A stretch of DNA of 64,000 nucleotides. Source: Marsupella aquatica (Eukaryota; Marchantiophyta). Shown piece after piece: positions 1 through 11,073 of this stretch. Within the stretch, counting starts at the first letter, position 1. Every line of letters starts with the position of its first letter. Below the pieces are notes generated by a model. It was given only the letters and a program-made list of their open reading frames with translations. It searched no databases and had not been told where the DNA came from. The stretch spans positions 8,742,001 to 8,806,000 of the forward strand of contig OZ316899.1 of assembly GCA_973895155.1 (NCBI GenBank), given 5' to 3'. A program made the position numbers and the translations under genes.

Positions 1-957
1 TGGAGCCTCTAGCTTGACTTTTAACTTCCCCCTCCTTCTGCCTTTCTTTTTCCTAGATTTTTCTTCTTCAGAACTAGAAGATGGCTCACTCTTGCTACTT
101 CCACTATCCGATCTTGAGTTATCACTTCTTGACTTCTTAGAATGTTTCTATTTCTTATCTTTTTTCTTATGGGTTGATCCTTCCTCCAATGAGGAACTCT
201 CAGACTTGAGCTGTTTCTTCCGGCTTGTGATATCTGCATTAATGTATAATTGAATATCTGTAATTGCCTTGGCTAAAGTCTCTGGGTTCTCCTTCCTAAT
301 TGCAAAACTCATCTTATGTGGCAAAGCATTCACCAACCATTGAAGTTGCATACCTTCAGATGCATTGGTCTTGGTACGTCTTACCAGCTTTTGGAAGCGT
401 TGCAAGAACTTCCTGAAGGATTTGTTCTCCTTGAACCAAAGTCGTCCCAACTTCAGCACTGCTAGCTCTGAAGTTCCAATGGGTCAAAACTCTTTGACAA
501 ATAGTAATTTGAAGGTATGCCAGATGGCTTGATCTTCCACATTCAATGCTCTGTACCATGGCCTAGCCTCACCCTTGAATAGGTCGGGAAGAATTTGCAT
601 CTTGATGGCTGACTCTCCATTCGCTGCAGCGGTTCCCTCAAAGTCATCCAACCATTCGTCAAGATCCTCATCTCCTCTTCCATGAAATGCCTTGTAATGA
701 ATGCGCGACCGTTGGCTCAGTCTGGTTCCTAGCCTCTCGTCTGGCCGTGCCTCTGGTTCCCCCATGTCGGTTGGGGACTTACTTCTCCTTACCGACTCTT
801 CTTCTGGTATTTCTTCTTCGACGCCACTTTCAATTACGAAGCAACTAGCTCTTTTTTCCCCTCTCAGTCGCTGAGTATCATGCCACTCGGCGAGCTGTTG
901 CAGGCGAGCTCTCTCCCATTGAATCGCTCTTTCCTCCCTCGGTGTAGGTTCAGTCAT
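1..957 (-). pseudogene. Gypsy-like retrotransposon gag, decayed, cut by left edge
   Basis: Minus-strand reading frame starting at an ATG at 957 and running off the left edge. The first 157 codons are acidic and Arg-rich, followed by a retrotransposon gag (capsid) pattern: a segment reading YKAFHGRGDEDLDEWLDDF, then an ARPWYRAL block, as in plant Ty3/Gypsy gag. After an in-frame TGA at 484-486 the same frame continues with typical gag sequence (FKENKSFRKFLQRFQKLV, then MQLQWLVNALPHKM). A second in-frame stop (TAG) lies near 148, after which the frame is Lys/Ser/Glu-rich, like the basic tail before a nucleocapsid. Stops without frameshifts indicate a decayed copy. The primer-binding-like site and LTR lie just upstream (1004-1282), supporting the orientation. 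The pol part would lie outside the window. Confidence 0.7.
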
Positions 958-1026
958 TACCTACACTTCCTTCCTAACTTCATATCTCATGGCTTAAGAA
1001 ATTCCCCCTCCATCTAGCGCCAAAAA

Positions 1027-1282
1027 TGTGGTGCGTCCCATGGCTCCCTAAACCCAAGAAACCCCCCTGCACAAGCCGATTCTTGCAGGTTTTGCTCTCG
1101 GCTAGGCCGGTTCGGGTATGACTACCATGCGAGGAAACAGGAAAAAATCTTCTTGTAACAGTAATTTTTTTGCTGTTGCGGGTAAAAAACTCCTTGTAAT
1201 GGGTCTTTTTTTCCTCATACCAAGGTTTGAACTTGTTGGCCGCTAGTAACAGCAAGCCTCGCTAGCAAAAACCCATCCAACA
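1027..1282 (-). repeat. Putative 5' LTR of the Gypsy-like element, with adjacent primer-binding-like site
   Basis: Read on the minus strand this segment starts TGTTGGATGG at 1282 and ends GACGCACCACA at 1027, the TGT...ACA form of an LTR. It is followed at 1026-1004 by TTTTTGGCGCTAGATGG, resembling the TTTGGCGC primer-binding region common after plant Gypsy LTRs, then a short leader and the gag ATG at 957. The partner LTR would be off the left edge, so the boundaries are inferred from end motifs only. It contains a half copy of the GCTAGCGA palindrome found through the next 10 kb. Confidence 0.5.
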
Positions 1283-1864
1283 GTCTGTTCATATTTGAAT
1301 CATTACTATTTCCCTAATAAACCTTTCGAGTTAAGTATGTCAATGTAACTTTTTTTTAGAACAAGTCGGACACCGAAATAGACATAAAGATCATCACCAA
1401 AGCACTTGGAAATGAGTTTAACTTTCAATTTGAATATGGGTCTGGACATTGGGAGTCATCGGTATCTCAGATAAACATACAAAATTGGCACCATAACCAA
1501 CTTACAAGGTTGGCAGTAATTTCAGGGAGAACTGCCAACTGTTAAAAAAGCCAAGTCTATAAAGACATGATATCCAACCTTATCGGGGCAACATGACTGT
1601 TTTCTCAGTGAGTAACAAACCAGGGTCCAAACATCAACCAGTTACAAACTTTTCCAAAAATATAGCTAGCGACCTCGCTAGCAAAACTGATCAACCAATA
1701 TCTGGTGTTTTATATATAAATTAAAGGTCATTTCATATAGAGTGGAAATATCATGTCTCCTACCAGCACAAAAAATGTCTACTCCCAACGGTACTTAAAT
1801 ATATATATAAAAAACCAATGAAAACCTTAAATTAAAACCAAACCTCACTCTAAATTGGACAATC
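1283..1864. other. Non-coding flank downstream of transposase
   Basis: No reading frame of note. This is AT-rich sequence between the Gypsy-like LTR and the end of the transposase frame. The only structured element I see is the palindrome at 1665-1682. Confidence 0.5.
1665..1682. repeat. 18-bp palindrome, copy 1
   Basis: GCTAGCGACCTCGCTAGC: two perfect 8-bp inverted arms around a 2-nt centre. It lies about 180 bp beyond the end of the transposase frame. Other copies are at 3544, 5787, 5995, 6153, 6406, 10015 (weak) and 11275. A loosely related pair of arms lies at 1242-1266 and half sites at 11388-11415. Confidence 0.9.
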
Positions 1865-4800
1865 TCAAACCTCAACTCCCCTTTGGATCAGATCGGAAAC
1901 TTCAGCGACAGTTAAAACAGGCTGCTTGACTACATCGGAAGTCTCTAGGTTCAAATGGTAAACATTCTTGTAAACCCAAAGAATATGTTTACAAGACATG
2001 TAAGGCTTTCCATGCGAATGCCGCTTATAGAAATCCTCACAGGAGCAACATGGGAAGACGCACAACTGAATCCAATATTTACTACATTTACTAGGGTTAT
2101 TTTCATGCGTCGCAATCAAAAACTATCTTCCCCATCCATTTCCGTGGATGATCTTCTCACAAGCCACAGTCCTCATTTGCTCTTCATTTGCAGACTGAAT
2201 CCTTTTAACAAGTTCTGCAATGAAGTTGAAACGTTGATGAGCACCCTTTCCATTTCGTGTCCTGAGTCGTCTATTCAAATAGTTTACATCAACCTTTTCT
2301 GGGAAAGAGTTAACGTCAATTCGAAGTTCCACACGACCTGGAGGAGCAACACTACCATCTGGTTCACAATCCATGTAATAGAGACCATCAATCTGAAAAC
2401 CCAAGCCAAGCAAGAAGCTGATTTCATGAGGAGTTAGCTCTGTCCCTTGAAGAACTTTTAGAGATGAGGGTACTACGGGAAGTTGGGCAATTGACTTGCG
2501 ACCCCTGGTCTTGTGACAGACATTGTTTGGGCAGAAGTATAAGAGTTGAGGATGTGGTGAAGTCATCCTCAAGCCATGGATTGCTACCCCAACCACACCG
2601 CAAGACCGAGTATGATAACCTACTTCTTTGATGAAGTTTCGACACTCATCTCTTCCAGAAATGGTCTGATCCAAAGACCCATTGCACACTGGACCATTTC
2701 CTTTACCGCACCGCCTTAAGTGCCAAGTACCAAATGGGACATCAACTTCATTTATCGCAGGAATTTGCCTCGGTGAAACATAAACTGGTTCCTCTGGACG
2801 AACAGGAGATACATGTTGGCGGGGCAATGGTTTAGGAATTTCCAAAGTGTCATCTCCTGAGCTCTCAGTGCCATTCCCTTCGTTATCGGAAAGAAGAATC
2901 ACGACGGATGGATCTGGATAACTAGAGAATGTTGAAGGATGGGGTATGCCCAAAGTTTCCTTCAACTCGTCCCTCTCTTCCACGACATTGACACTCCTGA
3001 AATCATAATATAAATTTCTTGGATGTACGCCCCTTGTCACCGCCTCCGTCCGCATCACCTTATCATGTCGATGAGAATCTTCAGCACCAACTCTAGCCGA
3101 AGCCTGGCCTTTTCGTTTTCCAGACTTTGTGCATAGATCTCCATGAAGTGGTTGAGTGCGATGGAAATCATATTTTGGAGATGATTCAAGTAGAAGATTG
3201 GTTGCTTTCTCAAAAGCATCAAGGGATCCTAGTGTATCTGCATTCCTATATGCAAGTTCAAATATGGTAGGTCCGTGTCCCCTGTGGCATCCATCAATGT
3301 ATGCAGCAAAGGCAGCAATCTGCCCACCAGCACGATTTTGATCAAGTTCACAAGCTTCTAGCAGTCCAATCTTCTTCTTCATTTGACAAGCTCTCATTGA
3401 ACCATGTACAGATTCAGCTCCAGTACAATTTGGCATCAACGCTGACTCCTTTGCTGTTTGAGTCTGAAGTCCAACCAAAAACAAACACAATCATTGGGAG
3501 GCACAAACTTGATTTCAAGATTACATTCAAACAAGAACAGAATGCTAGCGACATCGCTAGCCAAAAAACATGGTTTACTTACCAGCCTGAAGAAGTTTCC
3601 CCATTGTCGCCATCGGACAACCCACCAAGCAATCCAGCCTTGCAAAGATCTCAATTTCCCAGGGTGACAATTTCCACACTTCCACCACTCTTGAATATCG
3701 TTTGCCACTCTGTATGCCTGAACATATGTGGGTGCATTCCTAAATTTCTCCCACATTTTGTAATGCTCGGAGTGTTTCGCTTCACGAATTCCCTCCATGG
3801 TATGACGTCTTAGTGACTGAGAGAAATGGAATGCATCACTGTGTTCTTTCTCAGGGAGACGAACACCATCAAAGAAAACATTTCTCACAGCAATCCATCC
3901 AGCTTCAGCATTGTCAGCCATAAAACCAGCTATGTTTACATTGGAAATACCGTTCTCAGTAGCGACTTCCAACATTAAACGCCATGCAGTTTCTAGTGAC
4001 TCAACATCCTCGGCTTTCAATTCACAAGTGAAGATAGTACAAAGAGCGCGATAAGTGTGATCGTATACATGAGCACTAAAAGTTAACCAACCAGTGGTTA
4101 TTCTGTGCATCACGTCAAAACTCACCCAAGCTCCCTCTAAAGTTCCACCTTTTTGCATCCGATTGAGAATGTCAACTCCGGAACCGGGACCTTTGGTACT
4201 CATCTTGAATACATGGGCCCTAATGGACTTGCCAGCTTGGCCAGGGAACAGGAAACGCTGAAGAAATGGAAATCTCACGCGCATTTGCATGTCACGAAGC
4301 GAATCCAACTCACCTTTCTTGGGGTTACCAATTTTAACGCTGCAGAAAATTGCATGGAATTTTGCCGGCGAGGACACAACTTTCATTGAGTTCCACAATT
4401 CCACCTCCTCTTCTTTTGAAAGATCATAACATGCCTCAGGGTGGAGAAGCGATATCAATGTACCTATTGAAATATTCTTCACACGGGAAGGGGTTGCCAA
4501 GGGATGTGCTAACTGAACGCCTTGAATAACATCTTCCGCTTTTTTTTTTGCAACTCAACACTTCCCCGTCTGGATCGGATGATCATGAACTCCCATGTGG
4601 ACTGCAAGTCTAGACATGTGTTTGGAGACATGAGAGTCCAAATTTGGCTTTGCATAAACATAAAACATCATTGCTGGACAAGGTCTGACACAATAAGGTC
4701 TCTCATCACAAAACCCACAAACCAAACCTTCTTCCGGAACCAGGTTTCCTGGCTTGAAGATATCGGTCATAAGTGATCTTCCTGGAAATGCCGCTCCATT

Positions 4801-5652
4801 TTTCACTCCTGTCTCCTTGAACCTTGAACAATTCAAATTTTGACATTGCACAACACCACTGCAACGGACCTTGAAAATAGACCAGTGATTACGTGGCTTC
4901 AAGTTAGCCGAAGTGGTGACCAATCGGGTCCAAGGGTAGCCATCATTGTCACGGTCCATGTCGAGAAGCCCTTGACCGCGACCAAATCTTGACTCCACTG
5001 GAGGAAGCTCATATACCATGTCTCCATTGTAACTTGTTGGAAGACGATCAACTTGGACATCAACCCAAGAGACGTCTCTTCTAAATCGTGCCAGCTCACT
5101 AGCCCCAGTAATGCTCAAAAATGCTTCAAGCGCACCAATTCTGTAGACTTTCTGCAAAAGATGGCCAACCGGAGCACTTGGAAGAGGAGTCTCTACTTTC
5201 AATTCTGTAGAACAACTTCCAAAAACAGAATTAGTATCCTCAAGAGTGGTAAACCCAGAACCAGAGGCGTCAAGATTTGTTCCTTGCCCCGGGGGAGAGT
5301 CGAGGTCTACAAACACTTTTTCCCGAGTATTCTGAAAAGGCTCGAGAAAATCATCTCTGCCTGACAAAACCTCAACAACATCTCCGGAAGCAACCTCCCA
5401 AACTCTTGCACCATGTAGAGTTCTTGAAATGAATTCATCCTTCCTAGATCCATGAAGTGAAACAAGAAAGAACAACCTCGAAATGAAATCACAGTTATTG
5501 AGCCCAAATCTTGTCAAAAGAAAGGCCTCGGTCACATTGGTGATCTTTCTCATACATGAAACTTCAAGAGTAACAATGTCTCCAGTGCTCCGACGCCAGA
5601 AAATGACGCTCGGAGCCATCAAAAGAGAACCAAGACAAGGATCCAAACACAA
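1865..5652 (-). pseudogene. Mutator-like (MULE) transposase with WRKY-GCM1-like zinc finger and SWIM finger; two nonsense codons
   Basis: Two minus-strand exons, 5652-3583 and 3463-1865, joined across a 119-bp intron (GTAAGT donor, TTCAG acceptor), give one frame of about 1,223 codons. The N-terminal half ends in a Cys-rich block and GVHDHP, like the WRKY-GCM1 fingers of MULE transposases. The central region has a MULE-type DDE pattern: WVSFDVMHR, then ESLETAW, FMADNAEAGW and a downstream DAFHFSQSLRRH. The C-terminus has a SWIM finger (CSCEDF, about 15 residues on CKH). The frame is interrupted by only a TGA (4555-4557, just after the GCM-like finger) and a TAG (2123-2125, just before the SWIM finger); no frameshift is needed. 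The start could be 5652 or the ATG at 5619. The intron holds one palindrome copy. It probably encoded the transposase of the surrounding element; the exact family is inferred from motifs. Confidence 0.68.
3544..3561. repeat. 18-bp palindrome, copy 2, inside transposase intron
   Basis: GCTAGCGACATCGCTAGC, perfect 8-bp arms with centre CA. It lies wholly inside the predicted transposase intron (3464-3582), so it would be removed from the mature transcript. Confidence 0.9.
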
Positions 5653-5716
5653 ACATCATGGATGAATATATAGAATAATACTCGGACACAAACATCATGG
5701 ATGAATATAGAATAAT
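5640..5716 (+). repeat. Short tandem duplication at transposase 5' end
   Basis: Two adjacent copies of about 40 bp sharing ACACAAACATCATGGATGAA, at the predicted 5' end of the transposase gene. The duplication falls where its transcript start or leader would be. Confidence 0.8.
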
Positions 5717-5786
5717 GGAACGTCAATTTAATGTTGCAGATATGACAAAACCTCAACGGCTATAATACCTTCAAGAAAGAATTATT

Positions 5787-5804
5787 GCCAGCGATATCGC
5801 TAGC
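5787..5804. repeat. 18-bp palindrome, copy 3
   Basis: GCCAGCGATATCGCTAGC, centre TA, one arm mismatch. First of four copies in the divergent spacer. Confidence 0.88.
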
Positions 5805-5994
5805 CTAAATTTTCTCGAATAATGAGGTGCTTATGAACCAGAATTTTAGTGTTTACTCTTTAATTAAATGGCCTATTTTATTTTGACAAGAAGTATGGTG
5901 AGGGATATACTAGCACATTTCCTGAACTTGGGGTATAGTTGGGGTGTACTAGGACGCTAAATGAACTTGGAGCTTTGTGTTCAAAAATAGTTTT

Positions 5995-6012
5995 GCTAGC
6001 GACCTCGCTAGA
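5995..6012. repeat. 18-bp palindrome, copy 4
   Basis: GCTAGCGACCTCGCTAGA: seven paired bases with the last position changed. Preceded by TTTT, a flank also seen as AAAA after other copies. Confidence 0.88.
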
Positions 6013-6152
6013 CATAATTAAGGTAAGTTTTCAGTGTTTAAGATCTATATTTTTGATATTTGAAAACATCATGTTCACCAACAACATGATATAAACAGAA
6101 GAGAGGAATCTGAGATGTCCCGTAATTAAACCATTCATAAAACTTCAATAAG

Positions 6153-6170
6153 GCCAGCGATACCGCTAGC
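6153..6170. repeat. 18-bp palindrome, copy 5
   Basis: GCCAGCGATACCGCTAGC, a slightly degenerate copy in the divergent spacer. Confidence 0.85.
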
Positions 6171-6405
6171 CTGAACCTGCAGAAATTTTCATATACTTTT
6201 ATTTCTGTTTGGGGGTCAATTCAGGAATCCAGAACCTAATATATTTCCTAAATGTCATAACATAGTAGTTAAACCGAGAGCTTTTAGTAGAGGGGGTTAA
6301 CAGTTTCAAAGATTCTGTAGAGTATTAAAGATTTTCAGAAAGCATTAAGAGCTCATTTTAAATGGACAAACATCATATTAAGGGTTTAGGGTTTACAGTG
6401 ATTTG

Positions 6406-6423
6406 GCCAGCGATATCGCTGGC
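6406..6423. repeat. 18-bp palindrome, copy 6 (perfect)
   Basis: GCCAGCGATATCGCTGGC is identical to its own reverse complement over all 18 bp. The arm change T to C on one side is matched by A to G on the other, so the palindrome is kept while the sequence varies. Confidence 0.92.
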
Positions 6424-7023
6424 AAAAAACTGTCTAAATAATGGGCTTAAACAACGTATGGGGTTTGTCCATTTTTCCATTAAAAAGATCCAGACTCGTT
6501 CCAAATGGTGACCAAGTGCATCTACGTGCACCAAAGATTCAAAATTATATTACCATTGGAAGGGTTAACTTGATTTGAAAGAGTACATTTCATAAATACT
6601 TTGGTTTATTTATTCCATCGACATATATATTTTTTTGGAGAATGGTTAGTTTCAACGGACACCCAACCCAAGTTGGTCACCTAGAGATTAATTGTCTCCA
6701 ACCCGTTGAAGTTGAATGTACATTTCATCCAACCGAGTTGTTGGTAAATACTAACTAGACTCCAAGTTAACGTTAACTGGAGCTTCGTTAACGTTAGTGC
6801 TGGTGGGATTAACAGAGTTGAGATCTTGTTGATGGATCTTTCACATCAAGGTGTTAAATATTGATATTCCCTGTCACTGTCAAGTACACTGTAGTATGGG
6901 TTACTTTGGATTCCCCTGAATTCTTACTTTGGATTCCCAACACATGTGACTTTGGATTCCTTTGCATTCACCGTACCAATTCCTTGTCTTCCCTTCGTGT
7001 GGTTCTCTTCTCCTTATCAGTCG

Positions 7024-9583
7024 ATGGCAACTTTTGCATCTCCTGAGTCTATTTCATCCGTTGCCTCACAATCAGCTGCCTCTCAACGTCGGGAGACCAG
7101 AAGTTCTACAAGCCACAAAGCACTTGCTTCGGGGCTGAAGACTCCAAGGAGGCAAAAGCTTGTTGATCCAATGGATATTGTGCCACCTTTGATGGGTTCT
7201 ACCAAGTCCGAGCCTTTCTCAGTTGTAATTAACCGTCACCTTTACCAGTTTGGGCCAGACGAATTTGGGTATCCTCTTGTTCCCCCAAGAATTCCACTAT
7301 GTCGAATGCGGAACATGCAGCTCGTAAGGTCTCTGCAGACAGATTCGAATGCGATAGAGACTCTTAAGAGCGAGTTCCGAGCTCAAGGGTACATTGAGGA
7401 CGCGCCTCGTTTCTATGTGCAAATGACAAATGAGAATGGGGACGTGCAGCATCTGAATGACACAATCAGACAGAGCTGGGATCCAATGTGGTTGGCGCAG
7501 AATGAAGCTTTTGAGAGGGAGTGTGATTCGCATCCTGATTTTGCTGTGCTCAAGGATAAGATGTTTAGTGTATTCGATGGCAATCACCGTCTCTATTTGT
7601 GGAACCTACTTGCTGTTGAGAATTCTCACGATGTGAAGTATCATCCTCGAGTTGTCTCGAAGATTTTCAAAGGAGAGAAGGATACTTTTGTGCAGATTGA
7701 ATCTGCGATGCATGCTCTCAACCGGTGAGAAGAGCCTGGACACATTTGATCTTTTTGCTTCATTTTTGGGCACAATTTGTTCTTGCTGATTGCTGAAATA
7801 TATACTCATTGTCAGGTTGATACAATGCCATGTCGAGAATTCATGGGTGCTGGAAGCTGATCGGGTCCAGAAGATCCTGAGCACGGACCTTTCAGTTTAC
7901 AAGGATTTAATTGATCCGGAAAATTTCAAGTTATTTCAGCAGAAGATGCAAAACGTAAAGAAGCCGTCGTGGTATTCGAAGCATATGACCTTAGATGCAT
8001 GCATTTATATTCTTTCTGCTGCAAATATAGCTTCGCAAACTGCTGACTTGTTAAAGAAGTTTGCACTGAAGGAGGAATTGGGCGAACCTCTGTCGAAAGC
8101 TGCAAAAGACATTGCAGTTCGAGATATGATGAAGGAGCAACTCTCCGACTGGAATGTCAAAGTTCCAAAGTTTGCCCCGCTCCTGAATCCAGACTTTGGG
8201 GATTTCTTCAAGAAATGTGTTGAGATGCATAATTATTGTGAGAAAGAAAGGAAGGAAGCTCAGCGGACGGATGATAAGGGGAGAGGGAATGTTTCGTGTG
8301 GCCTTGATCATGCAAGGCTTTTCACCGGGGTAACTTCTTTGAGTCCACAACTCCGTTGCACTCTTCTCGAAGCACAGTGCAGACCAGAGTTGCGTAAACA
8401 ATATTTTCATCCATCTCAATTTTCGGATAGTGAGACCAAGCTCTGGTTGCATCGATGGGCAACATGGGAACAGGTAGAGTCCATTGCGAGGTGCTTACTA
8501 AGTGAAGCAATATTTGAGATTATTCTCACTGTCCCTGAATCTAGAATTCTTTCTTCCCCGGAGAATAGTCAGGCATCCCTCCTTGCTGAAATTGATGATG
8601 AATTAGAAGATTTCCTGCAGCGGGTTAAGGTAAGGTTCTTCAAGAGCATTTGGACCCCAAAAGTTGGGGAAAAGATTGACATTGTTTCTTTCCGTCGGAG
8701 GGCAAAAAGGTATGTTTATAAGTTTTTTGTGGATCGTGAGGTGGCAAATAGATTGTTTTGGTGGTGTTACCCGGCATGTTTCTCTCAATGGGCTCAATAT
8801 GCAAGAGATGATTCCAGTTGTGAGAAGTTTGGGGAGTACTCGATGTACCCTATTGAGGACATTGAACCCTTGCGGAAGATAAGTGAATGGGAGGTGCTGC
8901 ATTGTCCCTGGTATTTAGATTCGGAGAATTGGTCACTGACATTTGATGTCACAGAGAAAGTTGCGCTTCAAAAGATCAATCGTGGCTTGGTCCCAGAATT
9001 TTTTATTAGTGAATCTAAATTGTGCAACCCGGAAGTAGAACTTGCTGGGTGTGTGTCGATGGAGCAGGCATGCCTCGGGGTGGCACCGAGTGTGGATAGG
9101 AGCCGCCCTCGGAAATTGAAGAGAAACGCTGCCAAAGAGGTATCAAGAGCTTTCTGGAAAGAAAAGTAAGTATATACTCTTATTGCTCCCAAGCTCTCTT
9201 CTCTTATCTCTCCCAAGCTGCTCTTCTCATTAAGTTTATGACATATCCTAAGGCTCTTAGGTTTCTTTTTGTATCCAGAACGAAGGAAGTCTTCAGGTTC
9301 CGAGAGTGTTCAGACTGTGAATAATGGTCGTCCGGAGGATCATGTGGAGCCTGAGTCACCCGATTTTGAGCTTGTGACTAAACCGGGAGGTGATAAGTCA
9401 GGGTCCCAGAGGTTGAAGAAGAAGAGAAAGGTTCAAGTGTTGTCAGATTCTGATGAGGAAGAAGTGTCAATCCGAGAGGGTGTCGCGAGGCTCTGTGGAC
9501 TCCAGTTGGATGGAAGAAGACATTTCCTTGCAAAGAGTAATCTTCGTTTGACGGCTGACTCGATAAGTATGAAGAAGGTTTGA
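7024..9583 (+). CDS. N-terminal part of a ParB-like/DNA-methylase-like protein, ending at an in-frame TGA
   Basis: Three exons (7024-7724, 7816-9165, about 9286-9583) join in frame into 783 codons including the stop. Donors are GTGAGA and GTAAGT; the second acceptor is uncertain within 9279-9286, with 9286 preserving frame. I start at the ATG at 7024 (MATFASPES); an in-frame ATG at 6946 would add a 26-residue hydrophobic stretch. About residues 60-250 resemble a ParB/sulfiredoxin-type domain: a helix-forming LKSEFRAQGYIEDAPRFYV stretch followed by FSVFDGNHRLYLW, matching the family DGxHR signature. The middle 450 residues are unrecognised, Trp-rich and charged. The last exon is acidic and basic (KKKRKVQVLSDSDEEE, a likely nuclear signal). 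The frame continues past the TGA into the methylase-like part, so the stop probably truncates a longer protein of about 1,200 residues. Confidence 0.6.
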
Positions 9584-11073
9584 CCTGCTTGGATGGGGGA
9601 GGGGGATCAATGGCTTTCAGATATTTCTAGTTCTTCTGAACACCCGAATCCCTTAAAAATAAACGGGAAGCCTTACACTGGGACCGGTGCCCATCTGGGG
9701 TTCATAGCTCTTCCGACTGGGCTGAGGCCTCGTGTTGCTGATGTGGAAGTTCCTCAATGGAATGTCTAGGTTGAGAAGCTCCCTTACTATTTCTTTGGAG
9801 TGATGAGGGCAATGTTGAGTGATGATGGGTATGTGGCCGTTCTCCACAGTGGAGAATTTAACCACACAAAGCAAATTTTTGCTGCTGTTGAACAGAGGAA
9901 CAAATTAAACATCTTCGAAAGTACCACGTTTTATTGGGGTCCCCGATGTGGATGCCAGACATGAACATTGAGGTGAGATTTGACTGAATTTCACAGGATT
10001 TAGTATGTTGTTTTGACAGCGATCTCACTGGCCTTCCTGGATTCATGAATTGACGTTTTTTTGGGTTTTTTCCAGGTTTGCAACTTAAGCCTGGATGTCT
10101 TTTGCCGAGTTGAATTCAATGGGAAGATCCCAAAGGACCCGAAGTATGTCCCTCTGGCAACGTCTGAAGATGCATCACATAAGACGATGTTGAGTCTTTG
10201 TTATCCAAAAAGGGATACCAGGGCAGAGTTAGCTTTCTCTGGTTCTTGTCGATTATCTGTTGGATTCATGCAGGCTGTTATGGAGCTTCTCACAAAGCCT
10301 AGAGACATTGTGCTCGATTGGAATATTGGAGACGGTAGTTCTTTTTCAGCTGGAGAACTCTCTGGGAGGTTTGTTGTTGGGGTCGAGGACAGGGATGTTC
10401 TCCATGGTGCTGCGAAGAAGGCATTGAAGAGTGTTCTTGAGAGACACAAGAAAATTGAAGACCTCATTGAAACATTGGAGGACCTCAATTCAGATGATGA
10501 ATTTTCTCTTGCAGGATCAAAGAGTGCAAAAAACAAAGATGGAGCTCCTAATGTTCCTAATGCAAAGGATGGCGATGATGAATTTGACCTGGAGTAATGT
10601 ACTGATCCTCTTGCTTATACCAGATCCCCTTGCTTTAATCAATTGGTTGGTGAAGCTTGCTATTGTCTTTTGATTGGATCTGTCATTCATATTGCTGTGA
10701 TTTTGTTCCTGATTTCAGAGATACTCGTGTCGACTGGTTTTCTGAAGAGAGATTTTGGCTTCAAAGGAAGGTTGAAGAATCTTTGATTGTTTCCCCTCAG
10801 AAGACATTTACTCTGCCTTGCTATGTAGAGAAATCGGCAATTCAGGCGGATAATGCTTTTGTGGTCACTTGGGAAGGCAAAGGTCGTAGGTCACATCGTG
10901 GAGCCAAACAAAATTTGTATTGCTTGCCTTTTGTTGACGATGAGGCATGCTTTGTTAAGCAATATGTTGATGAGTCTGCTGAGTCAACTGATCGGGATTT
11001 CAGTAGTGACCAAAGCAATACTAGTAGTAGGAATGATATAGAGTCGGATGAAAGTCATTCAAGTGACTTATGA
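9584..11073 (+). pseudogene. C-terminal DNA N6/N4-methyltransferase-like part of the same gene
   Basis: In the frame of the preceding exon, coding sequence continues after the TGA at 9581 (PAWMGEGDQWLSD), crosses a TAG at 9767-9769, and needs one added base in a GGGG run at 9936-9939. It then splices (9972/10076, 10593/10719) to the end at 11073. The last two exons are intact and add to exactly 291 codons. The fold matches a DNA methylase of the N6/N4 type with catalytic part first: FFGVMRAMLSDDGYVAVLHS, then IVLDWNIGDGSSFSAG and GRFVVGVEDRDVLHGAA, the place of the family DPFxGSGTT and GIE motifs. The expected catalytic (D/N/S)PP(Y/W/F) is at best a degenerate VEVPQW near 9750, so it may never have been a working methylase. 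The tail is Ser/Asp-rich. Confidence 0.58.
10015..10032. repeat. 18-bp palindrome, copy 7 (degenerate), in methylase intron
   Basis: GACAGCGATCTCACTGGC, a weaker copy inside the predicted intron 9973-10075 of the methylase-like gene. Like copy 2 it would be spliced out. Confidence 0.6.

Larger units (their letters stand above)
5653..7023. promoter_or_regulatory. Divergent intergenic spacer with four palindromes
   Basis: This 1.4-kb non-coding spacer separates the start of the minus-strand transposase from the start of the plus-strand ParB/methylase-like gene and should hold both promoters. Four of the eight palindromes are here (5787, 5995, 6153, 6406), at spacings of 208, 158 and 253 bp. 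A separate perfect 14-bp palindrome, AGTTAACGTTAACT, lies at 6765-6778, with a partial repeat (CGTTAACGTTAG) at 6786-6797. No TATA box or start site can be assigned with confidence. Confidence 0.55.

Noticed and set aside
6946-7023. Upstream ATG at 6946 as start of the ParB-like gene
   Set aside because: Adds a hydrophobic stretch typical of translated leader; the ATG at 7024 opens a Ser-rich start. Kept only as an alternative.
9584-9972. An intron removing the TGA and TAG of the methylase-like gene
   Set aside because: Sequence on both sides of each stop reads as protein in the same frame, and no convincing donor/acceptor pair removes both.
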